NCBI RefSeq assembly: GCF_035083965.1
Contig: NC_089722.1
Coordinates: 23,458,142-23,522,141 of the forward strand
DNA: 64,000 nt
Direction: 5' to 3'
From: Branchiostoma lanceolatum
Lineage: Eukaryota; Chordata; Leptocardii; Amphioxiformes; Branchiostomatidae
Below the pieces are notes generated by a model. That model made no database searches. It was given only the letters and a program-made list of their open reading frames with translations, and was not told where the DNA came from. The translations under genes and the position numbers were made by a program. This document shows, in pieces, positions 12,501-23,796 of the stretch (its first letter is position 1; each line of letters begins with the position of its first letter).

Positions 12501-15500
12501 CAAAATTGCTCAACTAATAATAAAACCCTAGTTCCGGGTCAAAAATTGCTCACTCTCCTTACTTCTCATGCAAAATTGCCCCAAGCCCACTGGTTCCTGA
12601 TCCAGATGCTTGAACCGTATCCCATTGCAATCCAGCCTCTTCCACCCCCTTTTCAATTATTTTTTGAACAGCCCAATCTGCAGATCAACAAGCAGTTTGA
12701 ATCTGTACTGATGACGTGTGTATGTGTTGTTTACTGTTGTTTATAGCTGTGTACCGAGTTGTATCAGCCAGAGAGGATGCAGAGGAAGGTGCCAAAGAAA
12801 CCAGAACGCTGCAGGCTACGAGGCCGTCAGAAGGCAGTATGCTGAGCTTGGACCATTTTCGTGAGTGTTTCATTGTTGTGTGTGTGTGTATGTGTGTGTG
12901 CGTGCGTACGTGTGTGCATATGTGTGTGTTTGTTTTTATCTCCATGAAAAATGGAGATATTGTTTTGGGTGTGTCTGTGTGTGTGTTTGTCTGTTTGTCT
13001 GTTTGTGTTTCCGCACCACTGTAGGCAGCATAACTCAGGAACCTCTCGATGGATTACGATGATATTTGGTATGTGGGCAGGTGTTGTGAAGCCGAAGTTC
13101 AAGGTCGATTTTGGGCCCCCTGGTATGTGACCTTGGTACTGCAGCAGAACTTCACTTTTTGTATCTTTTGACCTGGACGTGCTATGGTCTTGATTTCTGG
13201 GTGGCTGATAGCTTGTGACGCAATAAAGAAGTGGTGTGGGTTTGGGCCCCCTAGTAGCTTGGCTTGGAACTGCAGGGGCGTTATCGTGAAAATACTCTAA
13301 GGAGAATAACTGAACAAAGGAACGACGGATTTCCATGATATTTAGTATGCAGGTAGCTTAGATAGAGATTTACACAATGGAGTGCAAATTATGCTAATTG
13401 GGACTTAATTTGCATAGCTAATGAGTAAAATCTATATTTGCAGTGTTTTCCATTATCAGACTCAAATACATGTAACGTATGTAGTTTATGGAAAGTGGAT
13501 CATCAACAGATATCAATTATGCAAATAAATTCCTAATTTGCATAATTAATGCAAAACACCATATCTCATCTAATTGGAAAATTATAGGACTGTCAATATG
13601 ATACTTAGTATGCAGGTAGCTTAGACAGAGATATAAATAATGAAGTGCAAATTATGCTAATTGTGACTTAATTTGCATAGCTAATGAGGAAAATCTATAT
13701 TTGCAGTGTTTTCCATTATCAGACTCAAATACATGTAACATATGTAGTTTATGGAAAGTGGAGCATCAACAAATACCAATTATGCAAATAAATTCCTAAT
13801 TTGCATAATCAATACAAAAACACCATAATTCATCTAATTGGAAAATTATTGGCCTGTCAATATTGCAACATGTGTAAGTTAGGAAAGGTGTTTATGACCA
13901 AGCATATATTATGCCAATGTGAAAGTCATTTGCATGTATAGAATTGTTCATGGAGATATGAGGTCGTGGAACTCTTGTTTGTACCTATTTTACTTGGACA
14001 CATGATTAAGTATTTCACAAGCTATTTGTATAGCAACACTAGCGCTGTTTGCAACATCAAATAGGTCGAATATTGTAAACAAAAGCACAGTGTCACTAGA
14101 TGTGTGATGCCATAACAACACTATTCACACTTCTCCAGGTTTGCAGAGATGGTCGTTCTTGGCCACTTCATCCTGTTGGTGCTCCTGTGGTTTTTCCGGG
14201 ACATGACATTTGTAAAACTGGAGAATGGCCAGGCTGCAGGATGGGCCTACGTCTTCGTGCGGGGGTGAGCAATTTCATTATTATACAATCCCAAGCTATA
14301 TGTCTATTTTCACCCCGACAGGCTTATGTGTTACTTTGAATATATAGATTTGGAATGTTCCATAACGTCTACTGATTTGTCTCCTTCAGCTATGTGACGG
14401 ATTCATCAGCGGTTGTCGTCATATCCCTGGCCCTGTTCATCTGGCCGTCCAGACTGCCCAACTTCTTGTGCTGCAGAGGAAGGGGAGGTCTGTATTGCAG
14501 ATATTTACGCAGTGAATAAAGTGTTACAGATTCGCTTAAACTGATCCAGCGGTCGGTACAAATGTCACTCAAACTGAACCTTCAAAAGTCACAGAGCTAA
14601 CAGAACTTTGCTCGTTTTTCGTTATTTGAAATTACAATTTTTTTTCATTACAAATCCAAAACTTTGCCAACTTTAGGATTCTATCATGTACAAAAATGCA
14701 CTAGCTTATGACATGAAGCGAACCAAGAATCAAAGTACTTCGCAACATACAAACATTTGACAGAAAGTGGCTACTGTGTATGATAATGATGTTCATATTG
14801 TTTTCCAGATTTCCCTAACGCACCAATGTCTTGTCAGCTTCCTTTAGAGAACGTCGTTTAAGTAGGGGTTAAGAAATTTTTCCAAGACGCGAATCTAGCT
14901 AGCATTCAAAAAAACGTAGATTAGACAACTTAACATAATGTACCTTGCAATATCAGTTCTCTTAAAAGTTTTACTTTCTTACTTCAGATCTCCATCCATC
15001 TGAGCCAGTTCCGCCCATCTTAGACTGGCCCACCGTAGAACAGACATTGCCATGGGACGTCATCATTCTACTGGGGGGAGGGTTCGCACTGGCAGACGGA
15101 GTCAAGGTTTGACCTAGCGTTTTCACACATCTATTTAGTGATCTCTATATAGAAATGCCCGTGTGGTAATAAGTGGTGAAATGAAAAGATAGACTGGTAC
15201 ATTTTGTAGTGTCGGAATTTCTTTTATTTGTTCATTAGAATTTCATTATGAGTCCAACCGCCCACTCCAGTACACGAGATATCAAAACCGGAAGTTCCGC
15301 TGCAGTACCGTAAAAATCCGCATGATCGAACTTGACCACCGTTTTTTCGACCCTTACCTACCTACCAAATATCATAGATCCATCGACATTTCCTCGACTT
15401 ATACTTTCCACAGACAGACACACAGACAGACAGACACACAGACAGACAGACACACACAGAGACAGGCACACAAACGGCACCGAAATCTTAACCTTTTAGG

Positions 15501-16966
15501 CGAAGGTAATTAGCATCAGTAATTCTTGACTTAGAATTCTAATAAATCTTCTCTACTAGCACATGGTTAGCTTTCCTATAGTAACAGTACGTTTGTTCCC
15601 AAGGTTTCAGGTTTATCGGCGTGGCTGGGACAAAGTTTCCGGGGCCTGGATGGGTTCCCTCCCGCTGTTATCGTCATCATCATCACTGTCATGATCGCCT
15701 TCACGACAGAGTTCAGCAGCAATACCTCCACCGCGGCCATCTTTCTGCCCATCCTCGGAACATTGGTGAATACAGTCAAACCTGTACAAGTGACCAGCTC
15801 TACATAGCTGGCCAATGTCACCACTTTTTGGTGGTCCCGTATGTTATTTCACCATTGACACAAGCATTAAGAGTGTTTATAGTGACCACATATACAATAT
15901 TTTATCGGTCCCCTAGGTGGTCTTCTTGGGTAGTTTTCATACTAATCCAGTGTACATAAATATGCTAAAAAAATTATGTAATGATCGATGAATAGTACCT
16001 TATTCAGAAGAACAGGCCCTTCGGAAACGCAGAGAATTCAATTTATTTGAGTTTACTTCTTGGATTATGCTTAGATAGAAGTGTATGAATCTCTTAAGTT
16101 TGCCTTGAACATCAAACCTACTATACTTGTTATTGATATGACTCTTATCTTTTGACAGCTTGCTATTAAAACTTAAGAAACTGACATTTTAACATTTCTT
16201 TCTGTATCGTTTTTCTTCCCTAGGCACGGGGTGTATGTGTACACCCCTACTATTTGTTGGTTCCGGCCACCATCGCCTGCTCCTTCGCCTTCATGTTACC
16301 CGTGGCAACCCCGCCCAACGCCATTGTTTTCTCGTATGGGCGCATCAAAGTCCTCGACATGGTAAGATATTTTAAAGAAGAAGCATTTAAAGGGAATTAT
16401 AGACATAATATTGATAGCGGCGCCAATTTTTATTTATTTATTGATGATATATGTTTATTGGCCATGAGAAAACAACTCAATTCTATTGAAATCAAAGAAC
16501 CCACAAATTATTTTAAAAAATGGGTAAATTTGTCTTCCACTGCCTCAAGAGAAGTCAAACCCAACAAATCCAGCACCATGTAGATTTTAGAATGTAGCAT
16601 GATACTGGATGTAGCTCTTGATATCATCGTATTTACCATTGTTATATGTGTTGTTTGTACTTACGATTAGCCATCGGGCATGTTTTGCAATAAACGTTGA
16701 TTATAATTCCCTGAAGGTAGCTTGTGTTGCCCCTAGATCTAACGTATAACAAGTTGAATTTTCCGTTTCAGGCCAAGAGCGGTTTTGTGTTGAACCTGGT
16801 GTGTCTCCTGGTGTTGAACGTCGCCATCAACACGTACGGCATCCCCATATATGGCATGTCTCAGTTCCCGTCCTGGACCACGTGTACTGCAAACCTCACA
16901 ACGGCAGGACCCTCCGTGACTCCCGCCAACATCATAACACCTCTCACTAACGGGACTGTACTTTGA
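3514..16966 (+). CDS. SLC13-family Na+/anion symporter, complete (copy B)
   Basis: Fifteen exons: 3514-3639, 4763-4912, 5503-5618, 6506-6690, 6932-7007, 7349-7391, 11629-11765, 12229-12348, 12747-12860, 14139-14264, 14390-14487, 14988-15106, 15604-15765, 16224-16361, 16772-16966. Phases join throughout and give 634 residues, close to the usual 570-630. The product is a multi-pass plasma-membrane carrier for di- or tricarboxylate or sulfate with sodium. Family marks: [16 protein letters not shown] (about 56-71), [13 protein letters not shown] from residue 93, [24 protein letters not shown] (147-160), a polar acidic loop (about 170-232), [18 protein letters not shown] (about 249-266) and [16 protein letters not shown] with SNT at 509-511. 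Intron 6 was stretched by a Penelope-like insertion and intron 9 by a dispersed repeat. The substrate is not decided by sequence. Confidence 0.93.
5933..6350 (+). mobile_element. LINE 3'-end fragment in SLC13 copy B intron 3
   Basis: An open stretch to the stop at 6190 encodes a zinc-knuckle tail of the FCPFC-x7-H-x4-C kind ([20 protein letters not shown]), as found at the C-terminus of endonuclease-type LINE polymerases. The segment before it (about 5810-5880) contains a tail resembling 16660-16710, with a TTAGCC-TCGGGCA block and TTTGCAATAAAC. The rest of the element is missing. The clade is not resolved. Confidence 0.55.
7791..7804. repeat. Left target-site duplication of the Penelope-like element
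   Basis: AGCTTTCGATGCTG occurs here and in the same orientation at 11583-11596, directly outside the element's inverted ends. Confidence 0.8.
8075..9109 (+). pseudogene. Penelope-like reverse transcriptase fragment
   Basis: Open from about 8075 to the stop at 9109, about 345 residues, with no clear ATG. Polymerase motifs in order: [12 protein letters not shown], the first catalytic aspartate in [12 protein letters not shown], the [19 protein letters not shown] primer-grip region, FRYVDDTF with the YVDD catalytic pair, and FLDTLTTI followed by [10 protein letters not shown]. These are the hallmarks of Penelope-like polymerases, which relate to telomerase. The N-terminal part is missing because the left terminal repeat joins directly to mid-protein sequence. 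The frame is cut at the C-terminal side by another repeat, with the endonuclease resuming 1.6 kb downstream. Confidence 0.9.
9103..10750 (-). mobile_element. Dispersed repeat nested inside the Penelope element (reverse)
   Basis: The insert begins with ACTAGAGTTCCACGAACACA, the reversed 3' end also seen at 49498 and 63944. It continues with AT-rich blocks alternating with GGAAGT/CTGCAGTA and ATCCATCAA-type segments of the same family (compare 39602-40778 reversed). The far end near 10750 was judged from where the Penelope protein resumes, so it is approximate. No protein gene is seen. Confidence 0.6.
10756..11345 (+). pseudogene. Penelope-like GIY-YIG endonuclease fragment
   Basis: About 196 codons to the stop at 11345. 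After a polymerase-endonuclease linker ([19 protein letters not shown]) comes the nuclease: GVVYFIPC, then [20 protein letters not shown] with the YIG core and catalytic arginine, then [11 protein letters not shown]. It is the C-terminal part of the protein whose polymerase part is 8075-9109, separated by a nested repeat. An ATG at 10722 lies in the inserted repeat and is not the native start. Confidence 0.88.
11583..11596. repeat. Right target-site duplication of the Penelope-like element
   Basis: Second copy of AGCTTTCGATGCTG. Only 32 bp separate it from the SLC13 exon that starts at 11629, so the insertion abuts the branch-point and acceptor zone. Confidence 0.8.
12455..12615 (+). repeat. 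Degenerate minisatellite of about 40 bp
   Basis: Repeats of the type CCTAGTTCCTAATCCAAAAT followed by TGCTCAACT occur about four times with divergence, in an SLC13 copy B intron. Confidence 0.6.
12870..13010 (+). repeat. GT-rich microsatellite at a repeat boundary
   Basis: GTGTGTGT and TGTTTGTC runs flank the 5' end of the dispersed repeat that starts at 12938. Confidence 0.75.
12938..13980 (+). mobile_element. Dispersed repeat, copy with ATCTCCATG ends
   Basis: The 5' end has a hairpin, ATCTCCATgaaaaATGGAGAT (12938-12958). The 3' end has CATGGAGAT (13949-13957) followed by ATGAGGTCGTGGAACTCTTG. The 5' half-stem and the 3' motif are exact complements over nine bases. Between are GGATGGATT and ATTTGGTATG segments, TTTGGGCCCCCTAGTAGC, and AT-rich blocks rich in AATTATGCAAAT. 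It has no ORF. The structure recalls non-autonomous rolling-circle (Helentron-like) elements, but class is inference. Confidence 0.55.
13338..13862 (+). repeat. Tandem duplication of about 262 bp inside the dispersed repeat
   Basis: Two head-to-tail copies, about 13338-13600 and 13601-13862, share TAGTATGCAGGTAGCTTAGA and TTTGCAGTGTTTTCCATTAT with about 90 percent identity by eye. Confidence 0.8.
15265..15512 (-). mobile_element. Dispersed repeat fragment (reverse) with (CAGA)n tract
   Basis: Reversed family segments (ATATCAAAACCGGAAGTTCC, CTGCAGTACCGTAAAAATCC, ACCAAATATCATAGATCCAT) lead into a CAGACAGACACA microsatellite at about 15408-15476 and end at GGCGAAGGTAATT. It lies in SLC13 copy B between exons 14988-15106 and 15604-15765. 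Confidence 0.6.
16371..16715 (+). mobile_element. Repeat/LINE tail fragment next to an SLC13 exon
   Basis: Starting right behind the donor of exon 16224-16361 is an open stretch to 16583, followed by an AT-rich tail whose last part (TTAGCCATCGGGCA, then TTTTGCAATAAACGTTGAT) resembles 5830-5870. This suggests the 3' end of the same retroelement family. The encoded peptide was not recognised. Confidence 0.35.
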
Positions 16967-16999
16967 TAGACCAAACGGACTTGATCTCAGGGATGATAT

Positions 17000-19490
17000 C
17001 CGTGCAGACATTGATATTCGCCAGTTGTCATAAAGAAGAAAAAAAGGATATTTTTGCAACAAGACACCCTACCTCCCGAAAGAACAAGTGTATAAGTTAG
17101 TTTATTACACCGTCTTCTGAAACAAGACAACCTACCTAATCTCCAAGCAGATGTTGAGGTGGAAGATCGTAATGTTTTTTTTAGTGACAGCCGGGCTTCT
17201 CTGAAAATCCCTTGCTCACTTGCCCATTAGAATAAGAAAAACGGTTGTTAGGGGAAAAAGAACGATGTCCACATATATTCTTAACCTACGCATTATGTAC
17301 AAGAAGTGATGTGCATCAAAATGTAGGGGGCGCTTCGACAGGCGACCAAGGCGCTCCACTGGCTTCTCATGCGACGTCTAATAACGTGAAGACGTCTGGA
17401 CCTGACTGAGAAAGTTCAAAGTTTTTAAGCCTTATATTTGGCATATTTTCGCATTCTTATAAGTCGGGACCATATACCCCATGAGAGCCTGATTTGCAGT
17501 GTCGCTCCCGACCGCGGCCAGAAAAGTTACAAAGACGACCGTCAAATTGCCAAATTTCGCTCTTTTCGGGAATGGGGAAATCGTGAAAGGCTCACAAAGG
17601 GTTTTGAATTCTTAAGGGCTATGTTTCCTTCTTTCAACAATTAGACCACTTAAAATCAATAATGACAATATTGACGGCATCTCATCAACACAAATGGGAT
17701 GTTCTTATAGGGCATAAATTACATGTTGTTTTTGCATTTTACCAATAGCAGTGGTCGATTGCACATTCCGTGTAAATTGTTACGTTCCGAAAGGTAGCAA
17801 GGTTCAAATTTCAATTCTATCTTGTAAACAAAGAATGATTGACTTTTGTTCGCTTTTTTGAGGATCCTAATCACATTAGTAGCCACTCCAGTGGCACCGT
17901 CTATAAGAAACTATAACACACAAAGTGAAGCGTTAGACGTAATGAGGATCATGAATGCCTGCATTGACATTGTTGAATACTTTTGTAGTTTGACATTTTG
18001 ATGACAGCAGCTGTTTTCGTACGTGCAGTTTGGAACCATGACTTGAACAGTGCTTGTTGTGAGTTTTATGCAGAACCCAACTGACATGTCTCTAAAGTCG
18101 TACTAACAAAGTTTCGTGTTTCAATATTGTTAAGTTAACATATACCTTGATGTTCGAATTCGCGCGCTTTGATGAACATCTGTTAATAATCTGTTCTTCC
18201 GCATCAAATACTCTTGAGACTTCAGATCAATTGTTATATCCAGCCTTGATTACAGTTCACTTGTTTTACGGATACCATGAACATAATTCATCCAATCGCT
18301 GTTGGTGTCAGGACCATAAGTGGAAGAGACAGCCTGTGGAGGTAGTGTCAACAATTGCCAGCTCATTTGAGACTTCCTTCGGCTTGCATTGTCCTGTAAG
18401 ATTTCATTCAACAATATATATCTTTATATGTTGTTGTTGGTCTCAAGTAAATGTATTATCTATCGATAGGGGTAGGGATATGAGGTCCAAGTTGTTCAGA
18501 GCAAGGAAGCTATCGTTCGTCAAGCCATACAAAGTAACATTACATATTGTCAGTGTAGTAGTTAGTAATATGTAAAAGATATATTACAATAAAAACTACA
18601 TTCTAGTAAACAAACAGGCTCATGACTTTGCAATGGAGCAGGACTCAGAAAGTTTTACTCGTGGTTTATTACACAGCCTGAACAACAAATAGATGTGAAA
18701 AATTCAACGAGACAGCAAACTGATTGCACTAAATTACATCAACACATACATGCAATATATACAACGCTATTTGATGAAAGCTAGCATCAATAAGTGGAAC
18801 GTCGACTTCACTTGGATGAATTATGATAATGAAACATTGCATTGCACTCACCAGTCAAATGTGAAAAGAATCAAGGTGTTCCCCATTCATCTCAATTTTT
18901 ATGTTACCTTGAATTCATTCCAAAAGCTCTCCTAAAGTGTTTACAAAACATTTATCCCGCCTGTATAATTGCAAAAGTCGCACAGAAGGTCACTTTGACT
19001 TGACTGGGCACCTCCTAAAACTGGACGAAGGTTAACGCTACTCGAATACTTATTACACACGACGGTGTATAATAATTTCATTCGTTTTTCATCATGAGGT
19101 AGGTTGAATTGTTTCAGAAAAAGGTGTAACAGACTAACCTTTAGTTTTATACTTAGTCTTGTTCTATCAGCCCAGCCCCAGAGTCAGCCAAGCAGCTCCC
19201 CCTGCGCTCCAGGTTATATTGCACCCAGAAGTAATCCACCACCTTTCAGCATTTTGAAATTGGAACTGTCGATGAAAAAACAAACAGAAACACCGGCCCC
19301 CGTTGAATTTGTTCGACGGCTTCATGCTTCACAGATATGACTGAAAAATGAATGTGGTAGCCCTCCAGAGTGTTGCACTCGACCACTTCTATTGGGAAAT
19401 TGTAAAGGAAAGGTGTCATTTATGACCAAATAGTCAACGGTTTTGTTTGTGAATTGTCTTAAATGTTGTCATTTTTTACTATCTTCGCCG
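17000..19490. other. Gene-free interval after the SLC13 pair
   Basis: No exon with family similarity and flanking splice sites was found. Open frames at 17438-17644 and 18147-18575 have no recognisable domain and look like chance. A stretch at 17144-17160 (TAATCTCCAAGCAGATG) resembles 23998-24015 and the arm start at 58820, perhaps small MITE debris. Confidence 0.5.
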
Positions 19491-19492
19491 AG

Positions 19493-19920
19493 GAACTTGA
19501 TGCTATTATGATATTATGATATTATGATATTATGATATTATGATATTATGTTATTATGATATTATGAAGTTATGAAGTTATGAAGTTATGAAGTTATGAA
19601 TTTATGATATTATGATATTATGATATTATGATATTATGATATTATGATATTATAAATTCATAAATTCATAAATTCAAAAATTCATAAATTCATAAATTCA
19701 TAATTTTTATACACATTCAAAGTCCCGCGAGTCAAGTTTATGAATTGATGATATTATGATATTATGATATTATAATATCATGATATGATATTATGATATG
19801 ATATTATGATATTATGAATTTGTGATATTATGATATTATGATATTATGATATTATGATATTATGATATTATGATATGATATTATGATATTATGAATTTGT
19901 GATATTATGATTATATTATT
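19493..19920. repeat. 8-bp AT-rich satellite, left block
   Basis: Tandem ATATTATG octamers with variant phases (GAAGTTAT, ATAAATTC, GAATTTGTG). The array resumes at 21898, so it was one tract before a LINE inserted. Confidence 0.92.
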
Positions 19921-19959
19921 ATTTTTTTTTCAACCTTTATTAACATTTGCATAACATTA

Positions 19960-20688
19960 GAGTCCATTCCGAGTCACCGCGAGGGTTTTATAATAATATT
20001 TGTAATCATTTTGAAAAATTTCTAATAAAAGAATATCTGACTGACAATAGTTCTCAATTTTTCTAAAAGATCAAATACAAAAATATGAATTTATTTTAAT
20101 TTAATTAGATAATTTAGAAATATTTTGAAAGTAACTGCACAAAAACCTCTTTATTTGTAATAATTTCTAAACATCTATGTGATTATTTAACTTTTAGAAA
20201 TATTAACAAGAAATGGTAGAAAATGGTTAACAATGGTAGAATGGTGATTGCCCCCATAAAAGTAGGTGCTAAGCTGGCCCTTCTGTCTGCCTTTGTACAT
20301 CTTTAGACTTCACTGCAGGACACCGCTCGGTCCTTTGTGGAAAGCATTCTTCCCTGAACTTCGCAAGGATGTGTGAATTACTTTCTTCCCAGCCCTCTGA
20401 CCTATTTATAGAGATGTTACAAATAATGGTAGAAAATGGTAAGAAATTGTAAAAAATTGTAAATAATGGTAGAATGATTTTACCATTATTTAGAAACCAT
20501 TGCAAATATCATATTCTACATCATGAATATTTCTAAAGTTTTAGAAAACTTAAGAAATATTTAGAAACTTGAAATCACATTCAAAATATTTCAAAAGTAT
20601 CAAATCTCTTACACAAATAATAACAATAACTTGAAAATAGTTCTAAATTATGACAATAACAACCCTCGCGGTGACTTGGAATGGACTC
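19960..20688. mobile_element. TA-flanked DNA transposon in the LINE tail
   Basis: The ends are inverted repeats of about 28 bp with one mismatch: GAGTCCATTCCGAGTCACCG at 19960 and its complement (as GGACTC) ending at 20688. TA dinucleotides flank both sides (19958-19959, 20689-20690). Neither strand codes for a transposase. The 729-bp size and TA target suggest a non-autonomous mariner-like element. Confidence 0.78.
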
Positions 20689-21193
20689 TACATTCACATA
20701 ACAATCACATAACATTATAATACATAAAAGTAATTGCGATCAGGCAGTATCGCCTTACGGGGCTATTTCTGTACTATTATTTAAACTGTTCTTAAAAAGT
20801 GCAAAGTTTGGTTTCATGTTTTTTACATAACATAGGTATATACAGTATTTTGCCAAGAGAATATAATATAAAAGTGTGGCGCTGGCCGTACGACGGTAGC
20901 ATACACCATATACAATCAAATTCTCGTCTAGCTCTATATCTTTCTTTTCATAGCTCCTCCACCAAAGACAGAATTGCTTCCAGAACATTTTAACCTCTTT
21001 ACAATACACAAAAATATGTACTATAGTATGTTTTTCCTTACAGTTATTACATCGGTCGGTTTTTACTACATTTGTTTTTTTTAACCAGCTGTTTGTAGGT
21101 AGGAAATGGTGGATTATCTTGTACTGAAAATATTGTAAATTGGTTTCTTTAGTGACAATAAAGGCGGTAGTATAAACTTTCTCGATGTTGTCT

Positions 21194-21856
21194 TTACCAA
21201 TTGATTTCGTTTTCTCTAGTGGGTGGTATAACTTGTTTTTCTATAAGGGTATCGTATATCTGTTTACATGTTGTTGTGAGGGGATGGATTCTCTCCGTGT
21301 ATTCAATGATATTTTTAGAGGCGCACTTTTTCCCATTGTTTTTAATATTATCTTTCCAATTTTTTGGTATTGCCGCTTTTATAGAATTGAAATTCATTAT
21401 TTGTCTTGAATCCATGGTCAAACCATATAAATTGTGTAGGTCTTTGTTTGTAAGAAAAGATCCATCCTCGTACAACAAATCGTTCAGATAGATTATTCCG
21501 GCATCTATCCAGATTTTGTAATATATTGGTGCATTTTTTACTAAAATAAATCTATTATTCCACAAAACTTGCGAACATATTTGTCTATGTGTTTTGGGTT
21601 CGTATTCCATCACTTCTTCCCATGCAACTGAAACATCGTTGTAAAATGGGGGCATGTCGTTAAGATTTAACTGAGAGGTAGCGTAATTGCATCGGAACAA
21701 CAGGAAGCCTCCCCATCTTGCAAACAAGTGCTCTTTTTCTTTTGATGGGTCCATTAGAAATCTTTTAATCCATATGGCTTTTAAGGCCTTGTTCATTATA
21801 TTAAAATCAATCATTTTAAGTCCACCTTGACATTTTTTTCCAATCAGAGTTTTCAT
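21194..21856 (-). pseudogene. LINE ORF2 C-terminal fragment
   Basis: Open on the minus strand for about 220 residues. It lacks the endonuclease and polymerase palm because of 5' truncation and carries the post-polymerase region common to L1 and Tx1-type LINEs (GGLKMIDFNIMNKALKAIWI; LWNNRFILVKNAPIYYKIWI; DLLYEDGSFLTNKDLHNLYG). A stop in TGGTAAAG at about 21191 marks a frameshift, since the GKDNIEKVY continuation is in another frame and leads to the zinc knuckle. Confidence 0.85.
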
Positions 21857-21897
21857 TTTTACTTTTGGAGGTTTCTCTCGCCAGATATACTTGAATA

Positions 21898-22873
21898 TGT
21901 ATTATGATATTATGATATTATGATATTATGAAATTATGATATTATGAATTTGTGATAGTATGATATTATGATAGTATGATATTATGATATTGTGATATGA
22001 TGAATTTGTGATATTATGATATTATGATATGATGATATTGTGATATTATGATATTATGACATCATGATATTATGATATTGTGATATTATGATATTATGAT
22101 ATTATAATATTATGAATTTGTGATATTATGATATCACGATATTATGATATTATGATATTATGATATTATTTGTGATATTATGATATCATGATATTATGAT
22201 ATTATGATATAATGATATTATGATATTATGAAATTATGATATTATGAATTTGTGATATTATGATATTATGATAGTATGATATTATGATATTGTGATATGA
22301 TGAATTTGTGATATGATGATATGATGATATGATGATATTGTGATATTATGATATTATGATATTATGATATTATGATATAATGATATTATGATATTATGAT
22401 ATTAATATAATAATCATAATATTATGATATTATGATATTATAATATTATGAATTTGTGATATTATGATATCATGACATCATGATATTATGATATTGTGAT
22501 ATTATTATATTATGATATTATGATATTATGATATTATGATATCATTATATCATGATATTATGATATTATGATATTATAATATTATGAATTTGTGATATTA
22601 TGATATTATGATATTATGATATTATTTGTGATATTATGATATCATGATATTATGATATTATGATATTGTGATATTATGATATAATGATATTATGATATTA
22701 TGATATTATTTGTGATATTATGATATCATGATATTATGATATTATGATATTATGATATTATGAGATTATGATATCATGATATTATGATATTATGATATTA
22801 TGATATTATGATATTATGATATTATGAATTTATGAATTTATGAATTTATGAATTTATGATATTATGATATTAT
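21898..22873. repeat. 8-bp AT-rich satellite, right block
   Basis: ATATTATG tandem array with interspersed GAATTTGTG, ATATCATG and ATATGATG variants, giving a higher-order pattern. It is continuous in type with 19493-19920. Confidence 0.92.
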
Positions 22874-23796
22874 CCGATTTCCTTTGACACCTTTGGCCTT
22901 TTACTTGACTGTTCATCAGCTTTTATGATAGGTATCTGGATATAAGACCACAAAATCATATAACAATGACATACGACCATAACCACAACATTCTTCCTGA
23001 TATCTTATTCATTTTTTTGATAATGTAGCAATGATACATGATTTATTGTTCATATTTCGAAAGCTGTAGAAATCATATCTACAGCTTTCGATGAACAAAT
23101 TATCCTTACAAAATGCCGTAAGGTTTGAGGATCACTTAAACGGTGCAATAAAACATGATTGCCTGAAAAAAGATATCCTACTTATGGTCTGTGTGTTCAA
23201 TCATTGTTATGACCTTCGTTATCACTGAGATTCAAGAGATTATTCATATTTTTACGTAGTAGTAGTTATCATTAATCATATGCCGCAGCAACATATCTAT
23301 ACACAATATATATACGGCATATCTACATGTCACAACAACGCTTTACATACGTACTGTATACAACAATGAAAGCTCAAAAGATAAAAGATTTTATCCAGCA
23401 ATTTCCTTTCTAAAATTCTATGTTCATAGTTAAGAACATCTACTTTACAAGTATTATACAAAGGATAAATTGTCGTTGGATAGCATAGGAGCTCTAACTC
23501 TGTACCTCCAAGCGTCGTTAGTGTTAAGAATGTACTGTAATCCCTACATTATTAGTACATAGTATACGTTTGACATTTGGATCAATTTTATGTGTAACGT
23601 GTTGGACTAGCCTCCGTAACAGGCCCTCCTGGCCTTTTTTGGGGCTTATTATACACTTTTTTCTGATGACCTCTTTTTGTACTGGGTCGTTTGTGCAGCC
23701 AGTCCGTAACCATGAGGCCCGTAAGTGTATCATAAGCCTAAACAAAGGCTCAGAGAGCCTGCTATGGAGGTTATGTTACACAGTCAAGAAGAAATC
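22874..23796. other. Intergenic tract with hairpin and LMO2-like 3' flank
   Basis: At 23045-23098 there is an imperfect long hairpin: CGAAAGCTGTAGA (23058-23070) pairs with TCTACAGCTTTCG, with outer TGTTCAT/ATGAACA pairing. Segments near 23598 (GTTGGACTAGCCTCCGTAAC) and 23750 (GAGCCTGCTATGGAGGTTAT) are weakly inverted to each other. The part next to 23797 should be the 3' UTR of the minus-strand LMO2-like gene. Confidence 0.5.

Larger units (their letters stand above)
19921..21897 (-). mobile_element. 5'-truncated Tx1/L1-like LINE inside the satellite
   Basis: Minus-strand coding from about 21890 reads the C-terminal part of a LINE ORF2: GGLKMIDFNIMNKALKAIWI, then PKTHRQICSQVLWNN, then IWIDAGIIYLNDLLYEDGSF, then AAIPKNWKDNI. 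The frame breaks at about 21194 and resumes one base off, giving a CCHC knuckle RCNNCKEKHTIVHIFVYC and ending near 20755. The 3' tail carries AATAAA and a run of A (19921-19945 as complement), so the poly(A) end is intact. The 5' part is missing. A separate transposon sits in the 3' UTR (19960-20688). Confidence 0.85.

Noticed and set aside
12827..13336. Minus-strand ORF of 169 codons rich in HTHTHT
   Set aside because: It crosses a GT microsatellite and a dispersed repeat; low-complexity artefact.
17438..17644. Small ORF of 68 codons
   Set aside because: No domain, no splice-site support and no paralogue in the window.
18147..18575. ORF of 142 codons
   Set aside because: No recognisable motif or family resemblance and isolated in a gene-free interval; likely chance.
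19493..22873. CRISPR-like array or replication origin in the AT-rich repeats
   Set aside because: The unit is 8 bp without spacers, it is eukaryotic satellite DNA, and nothing specific to an origin can be seen.
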